Below are positions 1-8,046 of a stretch of DNA of 31,566 nt, piece after piece (positions within the stretch are counted from its first letter, which is position 1; each line of letters starts with the position of its first letter). The translations under genes were made by a program, and so were the position numbers. Origin of the DNA: Clostridiaceae bacterium (lineage in GTDB: Bacteria > Bacillota > Clostridia > Oscillospirales > Acutalibacteraceae); the NCBI GenBank assembly GCA_016297555.1, contig JAEDGK010000008.1, positions 1-31,566 of the forward strand, read 5' to 3'. The notes below the pieces were generated by a model. It saw only the letters and a list, made by a program, of their open reading frames with translations, was not told where the DNA came from and did not search any database.

Positions 1-2
1 TT

Positions 3-3000
3 CCCTCAACAACATCTTCCCACAAATATTTCTACAACGGTCCCGGCAACAGCCACAGAATGGCTGACGCGATAAAGGGCAGCCCCGATAATCTTTACAC
101 GGTTATCAAAAATGATTCGTCCGCGAGCTACAACGGTCAGCAATATATGGCTCAGGTTGCCGGTCTCGGCGCAAAAATGTATTCAATCGGTTTCTGCCTT
201 GCAGAAGACGGTCAGATAACCGTTGAATCAATGCAGTATGTTATCAGAAATATTGCGTCATCATCGGAATATGCCTACTTTGCAAACGACGCTGCGGAGC
301 TTGACAACGCTTTCACCGCCATCCGTGAGGATATCAAGCAGGCGGCTACCGAAGCATATTTTGTTGACAGAATGGGCTCTGAGTATAATCTCCAGCTTGC
401 CTCAACCTATACCAAAAACGGTCAGGAATTCACTCTTGACCCCGCTCCGAAGATTGAGGTTAAGACCCATACTCTTTACACAAGTGCAGACCTTGCAAAC
501 GGCGTTATAACCGATCTTAACGATGTCGGCACAAGAAGACCCGGTGTTAACCCCGATTTGCTTGAAACCGTTACATTCAACGCAGACGGCACCGAGGCTT
601 ATTCAGACAGAATAGATGCGGGCGCAACAAACATACTCGTTGACGGAGTTATCAACGCTTCAACCTTCTTCTATAACACAACCTCCTCGGCGGTTATGAT
701 TGACCCCGACGGCGACGGCACGGCGAATTATTCGCTCGCTCCCGAAACTTTCTATTGGAAAATAGGTATAATTGCCGAAAAAGAATTTGCTCTTACCTAT
801 TATGTATATCTTACGGGCACAATGGAGGGTACGAGAGACCCCGGCGCATATCCCACAAACACAAGCGCAATTCTCTATTATATGAACTATCTCGGTCATG
901 AGGCTTATAAAGAAACCATTTCACCTGTTCTTCCGTGGCAGGGCGCAGTTGTTAACTATGAATTCTATCTTGTTAACCGGAACGGTCAGCCCGTCAACAG
1001 AGCGGGAACGGTTATTCCCTTTGAAAACCGCATTATCATCGGCGACAGGCTCAGCTATCTTATCAGGCTGAATACCGCCGAATACAACGAGAGTTACACG
1101 CTTTATCCGCTGGCTGATGTGCCTGAAAACTACACTCTGTTTAATCCCGACGCTTCCGCAGGCGTTACAATTTCAAGCGGCGCAACGGGCACAAACGAAG
1201 TAACCATAACCGACGGTGCAAGCGCGGTTACAACCTACTATTATGAAAGCGGATACAGATACAATCAGAACGGAACCGTTCCTGCCGTCAGCGACTATTA
1301 TAACACTCACTTCGCTTTCGGCGTTTACACATCAGAGGGACTTTCACCCGACTCGGTTGTTATCGATTACGGACTTCCCGTAAAAATTCATCCCATAGCA
1401 AACGATAAGATTATTCTTACCGATACTCCCGTAAACGCTGTTTCCGCATCTTTCGGCGGAACGCTCAATACCAACGCTTATGAAGCCTCGCAGTTTGATT
1501 CGCAGGAAACAAGCATAACTCTTGCTCACGGCACGGCAAGCATTGACCCGGATGACGGCACCGCAGTAATTTATACGCCCACGGATATGCAGATGTCCGC
1601 CGAAGAAGTGTTCTATTATGAAACCGTTGTTGACGGATTCTATTATTACAGCAAGATTACCGTTATACCCGCCGCAAATATTTTCTATGAAGAAAGCTTC
1701 ATTGACTTTACTGACGGAAACGGCTATGTATGGGAAACCGCAGGCAGCGGCAGAACCGCTTATCAGGCTGAGGACAGACCGGGCGTAAATACCGTTGACG
1801 GCTTTGATGCCGACAATGTTTACGGCTATGACCCTGCTTATGATGACAGCTCGGTAACCTATTCTCTCGACAGAGCGCGCTATACAACGCTTGACGCAGG
1901 CTCAATTGGCAACGAGCCGACCGCAAGCTTCACCTTCTGCGGAACGGGCTTTGACCTTTTCAGCGTTACAAGCAACAAAACAGGCGCGGTTCTTATTAAA
2001 ATCGAGGGTCTTAACGGCACGGACTTTAACAAGACATATATTGTTAACACATATTACGGCTATTCCTACGGTCAGCTTTATCTCGACGCTGCGACGGCAG
2101 AGCCCACGGCAACCCTCAGCGCAACAAGCGTTGTGGACGGCTCAACCGTAAATAACGCTCCCCTTTATGAGAGTGCTTACAAAGCGGGCACAACCGTTGA
2201 AATTGACGAGGACGAAACCGTTGTTGTGGTCAACGGCAAGGTTTATTCAACAAAGCAAAAGGATAACGCCGCCCTTGCTTACGGCTGGCTCACTTCAAAC
2301 GGAACGGAAACGGGGCTTTATCAGATTCCCGTTATCAGCGTTCCTGTCGGAAATTCAACTCTCAGCTACGGCACATACAGGGTAACCGTAACTCCCAAGT
2401 ATGCAAAGGTATTCGACAAAACGGGAGACGACAGCTACAAGATTTATATTGACGGCGTAAGAATTTATGACCCTGCGGGCGAAACCGTCAGCGGAGTTAT
2501 AGAAAAAGCTTATAATGCCGACCGTGAAAATAACGCGGAATTCATCGAAGTCAGAGACACGGTAATCTCCTCAAACGACTTCGGTTCGGCAACAATCGAC
2601 GGTAATTCGGTTGCAGGCACGATGTTTATTGACGGCATTTCGGCCCTCAACAACGGAAGCTATGCCGACTCAATGGATAAATTTACAAAAGCAGGTCCCA
2701 ACAACGAGCTTTATCTCTATGAAAACCAAGCGATTGCCTTTATCCCCACGGTTTCGGCAGCTTCATTCCAAATCGGCATGAAGGTCGCCGAGGCGGGGGC
2801 ATCGGGCAACGCAACCGCAACGGTAAGAATCCTCAACACAAGCGGCGGTTCAAAAACCGTCAACGTTTCGGGTGCGGCAGAGAAATATTATGATATTTCT
2901 TCTCTGCTGGCATATGACACCACAACCGATGAATACTCGGCAAACGGCTCAATAGTAATAGTCAACGATTCCGATGCCATTCTTTCGCTCACCAACTATA

Positions 3001-3476
3001 AATTCACAAGCAAGTCTGCCTCCGTATCAAAAACCGCCGACTATGTTACGGTCAACAGTGCAACTTATGCAATGGCGGCAAAGGCAGTCAAGACGGTTAT
3101 GACAACGGCTGACAGCTCGGGAGTAACTGCAGAGTGGGAAACAACCGACCTTAAGTCCGGAGCAACCGCCACGCTGACGGTAAACACTCCTGCCGACATA
3201 GTAAAGGTCGAGGTTGACGGCGTTGAAATTACCGACTGCGTTGTCAATGAGGACGGCACAAAGACCTGGACTCATTCCTTCACTGTTACCGAAAACAGCT
3301 CAGGCGATTATGAGATTGTTCTGACCGACAGCAAGGGCAGAATAAGCGAAACAATTTCTGCCGGAGAAATAACCGTAAGCGAAGAAAACCCCGTAGTTGC
3401 TTTCTTTGAAAAGCTGATTGCAAAAATAATCGAGATCTTCAACATATTGATGAAATGGTGGAGGGTTGTATTATGA
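3..3476 (+). CDS. Large VWA-domain surface protein, 5'-truncated by window edge
   Basis: The reading frame is open from the first bases of the window, so the true start lies upstream; the ATG at 60 is internal. About 1,157 residues are visible. The first ~100 look like the C-terminal half of a von Willebrand factor A domain: a strand ending in the YSIGF segment, then FANDAAELDNAF and a helix. The rest is Thr/Asn/Tyr/Gly-rich beta-type repeat sequence typical of extracellular adhesin stalks, with few Cys. No LPXTG motif is seen. The protein instead ends in a hydrophobic amphipathic helix (FFEKLIAKIIEIF...) with a basic Trp-rich tip, perhaps a membrane anchor. The stop overlaps the ATG of the next gene (ATGA), so the two are probably translationally coupled. 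Role inferred: surface adhesin or scaffold, possibly partner or substrate of the maturation genes downstream. Confidence 0.75.
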   Translation, partial: PSTTSSHKYFYNGPGNSHRMADAIKGSPDNLYTVIKNDSSASYNGQQYMAQVAGLGAKMYSIGFCLAEDGQITVESMQYVIRNIASSSEYAYFANDAAELDNAFTAIREDIKQAATEAYFVDRMGSEYNLQLASTYTKNGQEFTLDPAPKIEVKTHTLYTSADLANGVITDLNDVGTRRPGVNPDLLETVTFNADGTEAYSDRIDAGATNILVDGVINASTFFYNTTSSAVMIDPDGDGTANYSLAPETFYWKIGIIAEKEFALTYYVYLTGTMEGTRDPGAYPTNTSAILYYMNYLGHEAYKETISPVLPWQGAVVNYEFYLVNRNGQPVNRAGTVIPFENRIIIGDRLSYLIRLNTAEYNESYTLYPLADVPENYTLFNPDASAGVTISSGATGTNEVTITDGASAVTTYYYESGYRYNQNGTVPAVSDYYNTHFAFGVYTSEGLSPDSVVIDYGLPVKIHPIANDKIILTDTPVNAVSASFGGTLNTNAYEASQFDSQETSITLAHGTASIDPDDGTAVIYTPTDMQMSAEEVFYYETVVDGFYYYSKITVIPAANIFYEESFIDFTDGNGYVWETAGSGRTAYQAEDRPGVNTVDGFDADNVYGYDPAYDDSSVTYSLDRARYTTLDAGSIGNEPTASFTFCGTGFDLFSVTSNKTGAVLIKIEGLNGTDFNKTYIVNTYYGYSYGQLYLDAATAEPTATLSATSVVDGSTVNNAPLYESAYKAGTTVEIDEDETVVVVNGKVYSTKQKDNAALAYGWLTSNGTETGLYQIPVISVPVGNSTLSYGTYRVTVTPKYAKVFDKTGDDSYKIYIDGVRIYDPAGETVSGVIEKAYNADRENNAEFIEVRDTVISSNDFGSATIDGNSVAGTMFIDGISALNNGSYADSMDKFTKAGPNNELYLYENQAIAFIPTVSAASFQIGMKVAEAGASGNATATVRILNTSGGSKTVNVSGAAEKYYDISSLLAYDTTTDEYSANGSIVIVNDSDAILSLTNYKFTSKSASVSKTADYVTVNSATYAMAAKAVKTVMTTADSSGVTAEWETTDLKSGATATLTVNTPADIVKVEVDGVEITDCVVNEDGTKTWTHSFTVTENSSGDYEIVLTDSKGRISETISAGEITVSEENPVVAFFEKLIAKIIEIFNILMKWWRVVL

Positions 3477-3700
3477 GCAAAAATTATTCAAAGCCTGTAA
3501 TAAGTTTCCAAAGCCTTGCCGTATCAACTGACATTGCATCAAGCTGTGAAATGACAACGAGGAGCGCTGAATATGTATGCCCCGTATTTGTTAAGGAATG
3601 GGGAGATATGACCATTCTGACAAACGCCTGCGATATGGAAGCGGCGGAGCAGCTCTGCTACCATGTTCCCGTTGAAGACAACAATGTTTTCAGTTCCTGA
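3473..3700 (+). CDS. Four-cysteine small peptide, candidate RiPP precursor
   Basis: A 75-residue peptide starting at the ATG at 3473, with GGAGGG just upstream inside the end of the VWA gene; the two genes overlap by 4 bases. It begins MSKNYSKPVISFQSL, a short basic/aromatic leader-like start, and has cysteines at 25, 36, 53 and 62. It ends in CYHVPVEDNNVFSS. There is no signal peptide or membrane segment. A small Cys-containing peptide beside a radical SAM/SPASM enzyme and a PqqD-like protein is the usual layout of a ribosomally made, modified peptide (RiPP) precursor. Thioether or other Cys-centred crosslinks would fit, but nothing in the sequence shows the product. I cannot name the family. 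A co-expressed accessory subunit of the surface protein is the main alternative. Confidence 0.7.
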   Translation: MSKNYSKPVISFQSLAVSTDIASSCEMTTRSAEYVCPVFVKEWGDMTILTNACDMEAAEQLCYHVPVEDNNVFSS

Positions 3701-3724
3701 CGGCTGTCATTAAAAAACAAAATC

Positions 3725-3775
3725 GTGCCGGAAGTTTTGACGGGCTTAACCCGTAGCTTTCGGCACAACTGTTTT
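3725..3775 (+). terminator. Hairpin between peptide gene and maturation genes (attenuator or weak terminator)
   Basis: GTGCCG (3725-3730) pairs with CGGCAC (3761-3766). An inner ACGGG/CCCGT stem closes on CTTAA, and G-U pairs join the two. A short T tract (GTTTT, 3771-3775) follows, then the ribosome site of the next gene. Such a partial terminator would keep precursor mRNA in excess over enzyme mRNA, a common arrangement in RiPP operons. Confidence 0.6.
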
Positions 3776-3785
3776 GAGGGTTTTT

Positions 3786-4586
3786 ATGAATAAGAAAAAA
3801 GTGCTGATTACCGCCTTCGCCGCTGTTTTGCTTATCGCTGCGGCGGCTGTTGCGTTAATTAAAACCGGTGTGTTCGTTCCGAAGAAAAAAGTTTACATTC
3901 CCGAAGGCTCAACCATCAATGTCCGCGATGAATTCACGGCGCAGCTCACGGAAACAGAAGTGTCCGACAGCATTTCGGAAACCGTTTCCAAATCGGAAAT
4001 CACAAACTTCTATGAGGCTCAGTCAGAGTTTCCGTTCACGGTGGACGGCAAATTATCCGTCAGCAAAATGTTTCCGTATTCGGGCAGCTTTGTTGAGGAC
4101 GGCAGCGACAGAGCGGTTGAAAATATCTGTGCAATAAGGGTCAGAAACAATTCCGCATCGGCATTTCAGTATGTAAGCCTATGCTTTAAAACCGATGCGG
4201 GCGAGATATTTTTTGACTTGACGGCTCTGCCTGCGGGCGGCGCCGTTACCGTGCTTGCCAAAAATGCCGAGCCTTTCCGTCCGAATATAATCGTTTCGGA
4301 AGTCAGCGCGGCAAAAAGCATTGAATTTGCGGAAATCCCTTCGCTCCACGGCGAAATGTTTGAGCTTTCCGTGCAAAACGGCGTTATGGGAATACGCAAC
4401 ATTTCATCAAAAAAATCCGCCGCAAATGTTTATGTCTATTATAAATCCACCGATGAAAACGGGCTTTTCGGAGGCATAACCTACCGCATAAACCTCGGCG
4501 ATATCCCCGCCGGCAAATTCAAGCAGGTTTCTCCGCCCCATTTCAGCGAAAGCTCAAGTAAAGTGATGTACATAACCTATGCATAA
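3786..4586 (+). CDS. Membrane-anchored extracytoplasmic protein of unknown function
   Basis: 266 residues from the ATG at 3786. GAGGG lies 5 bases upstream, so the TTG at 3774 is not needed. Residues 2-5 are basic and ~6-26 form one hydrophobic helix (AFAAVLLIAAAAVALI), giving a signal anchor with the bulk outside. The outer part has an acidic Ser/Thr/Glu linker and then a region of alternating hydrophobic strands (FQYVSLCFKT..., ANVYVYYKS...), suggesting one or two Ig-like beta domains. I recognise no family. It overlaps the next gene by 8 bases, so it belongs to the same operon. It may recruit, export or display the modified product, but that is inference from position only. Confidence 0.8.
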   Translation: MNKKKVLITAFAAVLLIAAAAVALIKTGVFVPKKKVYIPEGSTINVRDEFTAQLTETEVSDSISETVSKSEITNFYEAQSEFPFTVDGKLSVSKMFPYSGSFVEDGSDRAVENICAIRVRNNSASAFQYVSLCFKTDAGEIFFDLTALPAGGAVTVLAKNAEPFRPNIIVSEVSAAKSIEFAEIPSLHGEMFELSVQNGVMGIRNISSKKSAANVYVYYKSTDENGLFGGITYRINLGDIPAGKFKQVSPPHFSESSSKVMYITYA

Positions 4587-5421
4587 AAAAACATATATGT
4601 TCCCCGGAACGGCTCTCTGCCTTGAAAGCGAAGCTAAGATTAAAGACAATATGCATTTCAGCCGATTTCTGACCGATGAAAACAGCGCCGATATGCATAT
4701 AAAAGTTATCTGCTCAAAGCTTCCCGCAAGGGCTGCAAATCAGCCTTCCGGCAGGAAGAGCTACTTTGTAAAAGACGGCTCCGAATATCTTTTTACCGCC
4801 TATTTTAATTCTGACGAAATGGCATATAAAGACTACGCCTGCCGCGTCAGAAACGAAAACGGAATAACCCTGTTTGTTGATTACCCCGAGGGTCTGTGGG
4901 ATTCAATGCTCATGGACGCGTTAGATATTCCGAATTTGCTCCTTGAACAAAACGCTGCTTTTGTTCACGCCTCGTTTATCATATCGGGCGGAAAAGCAAT
5001 AATATTCGCGGGCGATAAGCAAGCGGGCAAATCCACTCAAGCGGCGTTATGGAGCAAGCACAGGGACGCTTTAACCGTCAACGGCGACCGCGTTATCCTG
5101 AAATCGGAAAACGGCGGAATAACCGCTTACGGCTCGGCGTTCTGCGGCTCGTCCGACATTGCGCTGAACGAAAGCGCACCCCTGCTGGCAATCGTTCTGC
5201 TCGGCAAGGCAACGGAAAATTCGGCGGAAAGCGTTTCCGCTCCTCAGGCGTTCAGGGAACTGCTCGGCAAAATGACATATGATTCGGGCAGAGGCGATTA
5301 TGCAGAAAAGGCGGCGGCTCTCGCGGCGGAAACCGTCGGCAAAATCCCTGTTTTAAGGCTGCTTGCAACGCCCGATGTCAGAAGCGTTGAGGCTCTGGAG
5401 GAGGCTTTATGGCAAATATAA
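4579..5421 (+). CDS. HPr-kinase-like P-loop protein of a peptide-modification cluster
   Basis: 280 residues. A Walker A loop, GDKQAGKST (about 145-153), follows a hydrophobic strand (KAIIFAG). NGDRVIL around 168-174 sits where HPr kinase and PEP carboxykinase-like enzymes carry the acidic metal-binding motif. The N-terminal ~120 residues lack the classical HprK N-domain. HprK-related proteins of this size are known next to PqqD-like proteins in peptide-modification clusters and as tailoring kinases in some lasso-peptide clusters, so phosphorylation of a peptide or nucleotide-driven processing is plausible. It overlaps both neighbours (8 and 13 bases), indicating tight translational coupling. 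The substrate cannot be read from the sequence. Confidence 0.7.
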   Translation: MHKKTYMFPGTALCLESEAKIKDNMHFSRFLTDENSADMHIKVICSKLPARAANQPSGRKSYFVKDGSEYLFTAYFNSDEMAYKDYACRVRNENGITLFVDYPEGLWDSMLMDALDIPNLLLEQNAAFVHASFIISGGKAIIFAGDKQAGKSTQAALWSKHRDALTVNGDRVILKSENGGITAYGSAFCGSSDIALNESAPLLAIVLLGKATENSAESVSAPQAFRELLGKMTYDSGRGDYAEKAAALAAETVGKIPVLRLLATPDVRSVEALEEALWQI

Positions 5422-6557
5422 AAATTGAACCGTCGGCATCCGAGCCGATGATTTCAAGATATATCCACACCAAATGTGCCGCAGCGGGCATCCCCGCCTC
5501 GGCAACCTTTGAGATGACCTCGGGCTGCAATTTCAACTGCAAAATGTGCTATATCCACTCACCCGACTGCAAGCAAGGCGGCAACGAGCTGAGCGCGGCC
5601 GAATGGATATCACTCGGCAATCAGGCGCGCGAGCTGGGAGTTATATTTCTGCTCCTCACGGGAGGCGAGCCGCTTGTGAGAAAGGATTTTCCCGAAATAT
5701 ACACGGCTCTCAAAAAAATGGGTTTTATAATATCAATCAACACCAACGGTTCTCTGCTCTGCGGAGAAATTGAAGAGCTTTTCAAAAACAACCCGCCGTC
5801 AAGGCTCAATGTTTCGCTTTACGGCGCTGATAACGAAACCTACCGCCGCCTTTGCGGCGCACCTCAGTTTGACAGAGTTATTGAAAACATCAGGCGTATG
5901 CGCGATATCGGAATTGATGTTAAAATAAATTGCAGCATAACTCCCGACAACTGCGGCGACCTTGAAAAAATATATGAGCTTGCGAAGTCCCTCGGGCTTC
6001 ACATAAAGCTCACAACCTATATGTACCCGTCAGTCAGGCAAAACCCCGTCAATACAGGCTTCAACGCGGGCAGACTGTCGCCGCGCGATGCGGCATATTA
6101 CCGCGTTAAATATTCACTTCTGAACTTGGGCGAAGATGAATTTCTCCGCCGTTCTGACAATCTTAACGCGCTGTTTGATACGGAGGACGAATGTGTTGAC
6201 ATTGACGCCGACAGAGGCGTACGCTGCCGTGCGGGCAGGTCGGCTCTGTGGATTGACAGGCTCGGCAATGTTTATCCCTGCGGAATGATTACGGGAGAAA
6301 ACTGCAACGCCGTTGAAAAAGGGCTTGCCGAATGTTGGAAAACGGTCAGAGCCGAAACCTCATGCATAAAAACTCCGCTCAAATGCACTGCCTGCAAATA
6401 CAGGTCGCTCTGCCCCTCCTGTGCGGCGGCTTGCAAATGCGAAACGGGAAGCTTTGAGACACCGCCCGACTATCTTTGCGAAATGAGCAGATATACGGTT
6501 GAATTCATTGCGGAAAAATCCGAAGAAATCAGGAGAGAGCGAAATGACGGTAAATAA
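5409..6557 (+). CDS. Radical SAM/SPASM peptide-modifying enzyme
   Basis: 382 residues. The radical SAM cluster motif is C40-x3-C44-x2-C47 (CNFNCKMC), with the SAM-binding GGEP at 85-88. The C-terminal SPASM domain has C273, G286-x4-C291, then C326-x2-C329-x5-C335-x2-C338-x3-C342 and a late C357, matching the two auxiliary [4Fe-4S] clusters of SPASM proteins. Enzymes of this class make C-C, C-S or C-O crosslinks or epimerise residues in peptides; anaerobic sulfatase-maturing enzymes also share the fold. The start is the ATG at 5409, inside the end of the HprK-like gene. The adjacent PqqD-like gene strongly favours a peptide substrate, most simply the four-Cys peptide at 3473. Confidence 0.9.
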   Translation: MANIKIEPSASEPMISRYIHTKCAAAGIPASATFEMTSGCNFNCKMCYIHSPDCKQGGNELSAAEWISLGNQARELGVIFLLLTGGEPLVRKDFPEIYTALKKMGFIISINTNGSLLCGEIEELFKNNPPSRLNVSLYGADNETYRRLCGAPQFDRVIENIRRMRDIGIDVKINCSITPDNCGDLEKIYELAKSLGLHIKLTTYMYPSVRQNPVNTGFNAGRLSPRDAAYYRVKYSLLNLGEDEFLRRSDNLNALFDTEDECVDIDADRGVRCRAGRSALWIDRLGNVYPCGMITGENCNAVEKGLAECWKTVRAETSCIKTPLKCTACKYRSLCPSCAAACKCETGSFETPPDYLCEMSRYTVEFIAEKSEEIRRERNDGK

Positions 6558-6810
6558 AGATTTTGTTGTTCGCACGGTTGCGGGCGAAACAATGCTTGTC
6601 CCCGTGGGCAAAAATGTTTTGAAATATAACGGCATTTTCACGCTTTCCGAATCGGGAGCGATGATTTACAAGCTGCTTTGCGAGGGCAAAGCCGATGAAG
6701 AAATCATAGCTGCCCTTAATGAAAGCTTTGACGCAGACGAAGCAACCCTGAAAAACGATTTTGACGAATTTATTCAACAGCTTAAAAATGCGGAAATCAT
6801 ATTGCCGTAA
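6544..6810 (+). CDS. PqqD-like peptide chaperone (RRE domain)
   Basis: 88 residues from the ATG at 6544, with GGAGAG just upstream; the longer frame from 6499 lies inside the radical SAM gene. FVVRTVAGETMLVPVG gives the N-terminal beta strands. ALNESFDADEATLKNDFDEF and the helix after it give the winged-helix body of the PqqD family (PF05402). These proteins are the RiPP recognition element that binds the precursor leader and hands it to the radical SAM enzyme. The length matches stand-alone PqqD. It overlaps the radical SAM gene by 14 bases and is the last gene before a strong terminator, so it closes the operon. Confidence 0.88.
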   Translation: MTVNKDFVVRTVAGETMLVPVGKNVLKYNGIFTLSESGAMIYKLLCEGKADEEIIAALNESFDADEATLKNDFDEFIQQLKNAEIILP

Positions 6811-6822
6811 GTATAAAAATCA

Positions 6823-6856
6823 CAGCGCCCCGCATTGATTGCAAGGGCGCTGTTTT
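6823..6856 (+). terminator. Intrinsic terminator of the peptide-modification operon
   Basis: CAGCGCCC (6823-6830) pairs perfectly with GGGCGCTG (6845-6852) and is followed by TTTT. It lies 12 bases after the PqqD-like stop codon. Confidence 0.85.
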
Positions 6857-6871
6857 CTATTCCGAATTGCA

Positions 6872-6910
6872 TAAAAAACAGCCCTTGGAATCGCATTGAT
6901 TCCAAGGGCT
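6872..6910 (-). terminator. Duplicated rpsI-type terminator (left copy)
   Basis: On the minus strand AGCCCTTGGAATC pairs with GATTCCAAGGGCT across a 5-base loop and is followed by GTTTTTT. It matches the terminator downstream of rpsI at 11291-11336. The one stem difference is a compensated pair (C-G here, A-T there), so both copies look functional or recently so. Confidence 0.8.
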
Positions 6911-6951
6911 TTGATAATCCCCGTTCGGGTAAAATTATCTCTTTGAGAACT
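6880..6951 (+). repeat. Direct repeat of rpsI 3' end plus terminator, left island boundary
   Basis: This 72-base stretch aligns without gaps to 11306-11377 with 9 mismatches by my count. It includes the reverse complement of the last rpsI codons (…FSKR-stop) as an identical 20-base run at 6932-6951 versus 11358-11377. A partial second copy of a gene end is the usual footprint of a site-specific integrative element that targets that gene's 3' end (attL/attR). No rpsI body follows this copy. Confidence 0.8.
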
Positions 6952-6956
6952 TGAGT

Positions 6957-7451
6957 GTGATTAAAGCATCTTGTTTTTGCCTGTCATAACCTGCCGTAAT
7001 CTGTAAAATCGCTCAGATTAACATTGACAAACGGTCAAAAAGTCAATATAAAGGCATTTGCCGTAACTTGCCGCAGTTTGTTCGCAACCCCGAAAAAGCT
7101 GTAATATCCCGACTTATTGACAAAATTTTGACATTTTTTTCGAAGAAAATGCTTGCATATACAATCGCAATTACAAAAAAATGAGCGAATAATTCCGAAA
7201 ACACGCAAAAATATGAGGCAACGCAACTGTAGGACTTAATCCTGCAAGCGCAATTTGTTATCCCAAAAACAGTTTTGTTGTCAGTTTTTTCTTCTATTCC
7301 AACAATTTATTATGGATTTTTCTTTTAAAAAACAGTGTCCGCCACAAAATCGCAAAATTTATACCGTCATTAAACAACAAAATCGCAAAATGTAAAGCTT
7401 TTTTGTCCTGAATTTGATAACAAACCGTGTCTTTTCTACAAAAAGCGAATG
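6957..7451. other. AT-rich non-coding end of the island
   Basis: I see no convincing gene in the 6811-7510 gap apart from the terminators, the rpsI repeat and a promoter. This part carries short repeats: TGCCGTAA near 6994 and 7060; ATTGAC/GTCAAT inverted around 7023-7048; a 24-base TTGACA-containing motif at 7114-7137 that recurs at 11252-11275; and a 15-base direct repeat (ACAAAATCGCAAAAT) at 7344-7358 and 7377-7391. Such clustered repeats would fit recombinase arm-type sites or a regulatory region of a mobile element. Confidence 0.5.
7114..7137 (+). repeat. 24-base TTGACA-containing repeat, left copy
   Basis: TTATTGACAAAA followed by TTTTGACATTTT, with TTCGAA just downstream. It matches 11252-11275 at 23 of 24 positions in the same orientation; that copy also has TTCGAA a few bases on. 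Both copies lie near the ends of the rpsI-bounded island, so they may be paired recombinase sites. An AT-rich promoter remnant is possible. Confidence 0.5.
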
Positions 7452-7480
7452 TTGACATTGGGTTCTGACAGAATTATAAT
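7452..7480 (+). promoter_or_regulatory. Consensus sigma-A promoter of the nitroreductase gene
   Basis: TTGACA (7452-7457), a 17-base spacer and TATAAT (7475-7480): a perfect match to the vegetative consensus, 30 bases before the ATG. Confidence 0.85.
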
Positions 7481-7510
7481 TATTCTATACAGAAACAAAG
7501 GAGAAAAGCT

Positions 7511-8041
7511 ATGAATACATTTGATAATCTTTTCAGCAGAAGATCAATTCGTACATATAACGGCGAAAACATAACGGAATCCGAACTAAATCTGATTCTC
7601 AAAGCAGCATACGCATCACCTGTCGGCAGAGCACTTTTTGACACGCTGAACATTACGGTTATCAGCAACCGTGAGTTTCTGAACAAGTGGGAAGACTACT
7701 GCGAAAATCAGACCGAACACAGACCTTTCTACGGCGCACCGACTGTTGTTCTTGTTTCATCGCTCATTCCCTCAACCGACCTCAAAAGCGTTAACGTGAA
7801 CTTCTCAAACGCTGCAATTCTTGTTCAGAATATGGCAATCGCCGCTACCGAACTTGGCATAGGCTCCTGCCATATCTGGGGTGCGGCCAGATTCCTCAAT
7901 GACAACGAGGAGCTTCTGAAAGAACTCAACCTCCCCGAAGGGATGGTTCCCTGCTGTGCAATCATTCTCGGTCAAACAGACGAGAAATATGAACTCCGTG
8001 ATATCCCCGAAAACAAAATCAAAACCAATTTCATTAAATAA
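7511..8041 (+). CDS. Nitroreductase-family FMN oxidoreductase
   Basis: 176 residues from the ATG at 7511, with AAAGGAG 7 bases upstream. The N-terminal FSRRSIRTY motif (8-16) is the FMN-phosphate binding signature of the nitroreductase fold. SNAAILVQNMAIAATELGIGSCHIWG is the central helix, and IILGQTDEKYELRD resembles the usual C-terminal I-x-x-G segment. It probably uses FMN and NAD(P)H to reduce nitro compounds, quinones or similar substrates in the cytosol; the substrate is not predictable. It stands alone between its own promoter and terminator inside the island, consistent with cargo. Confidence 0.88.
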   Translation: MNTFDNLFSRRSIRTYNGENITESELNLILKAAYASPVGRALFDTLNITVISNREFLNKWEDYCENQTEHRPFYGAPTVVLVSSLIPSTDLKSVNVNFSNAAILVQNMAIAATELGIGSCHIWGAARFLNDNEELLKELNLPEGMVPCCAIILGQTDEKYELRDIPENKIKTNFIK

Positions 8042-8046
8042 ACACA

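Noticed and set aside
7035..7226. Minus-strand 63-codon frame in the island's left end
   Set aside because: No ribosome site, skewed Phe/Cys/Lys composition typical of AT-rich non-coding DNA, and it overlaps the repeats.
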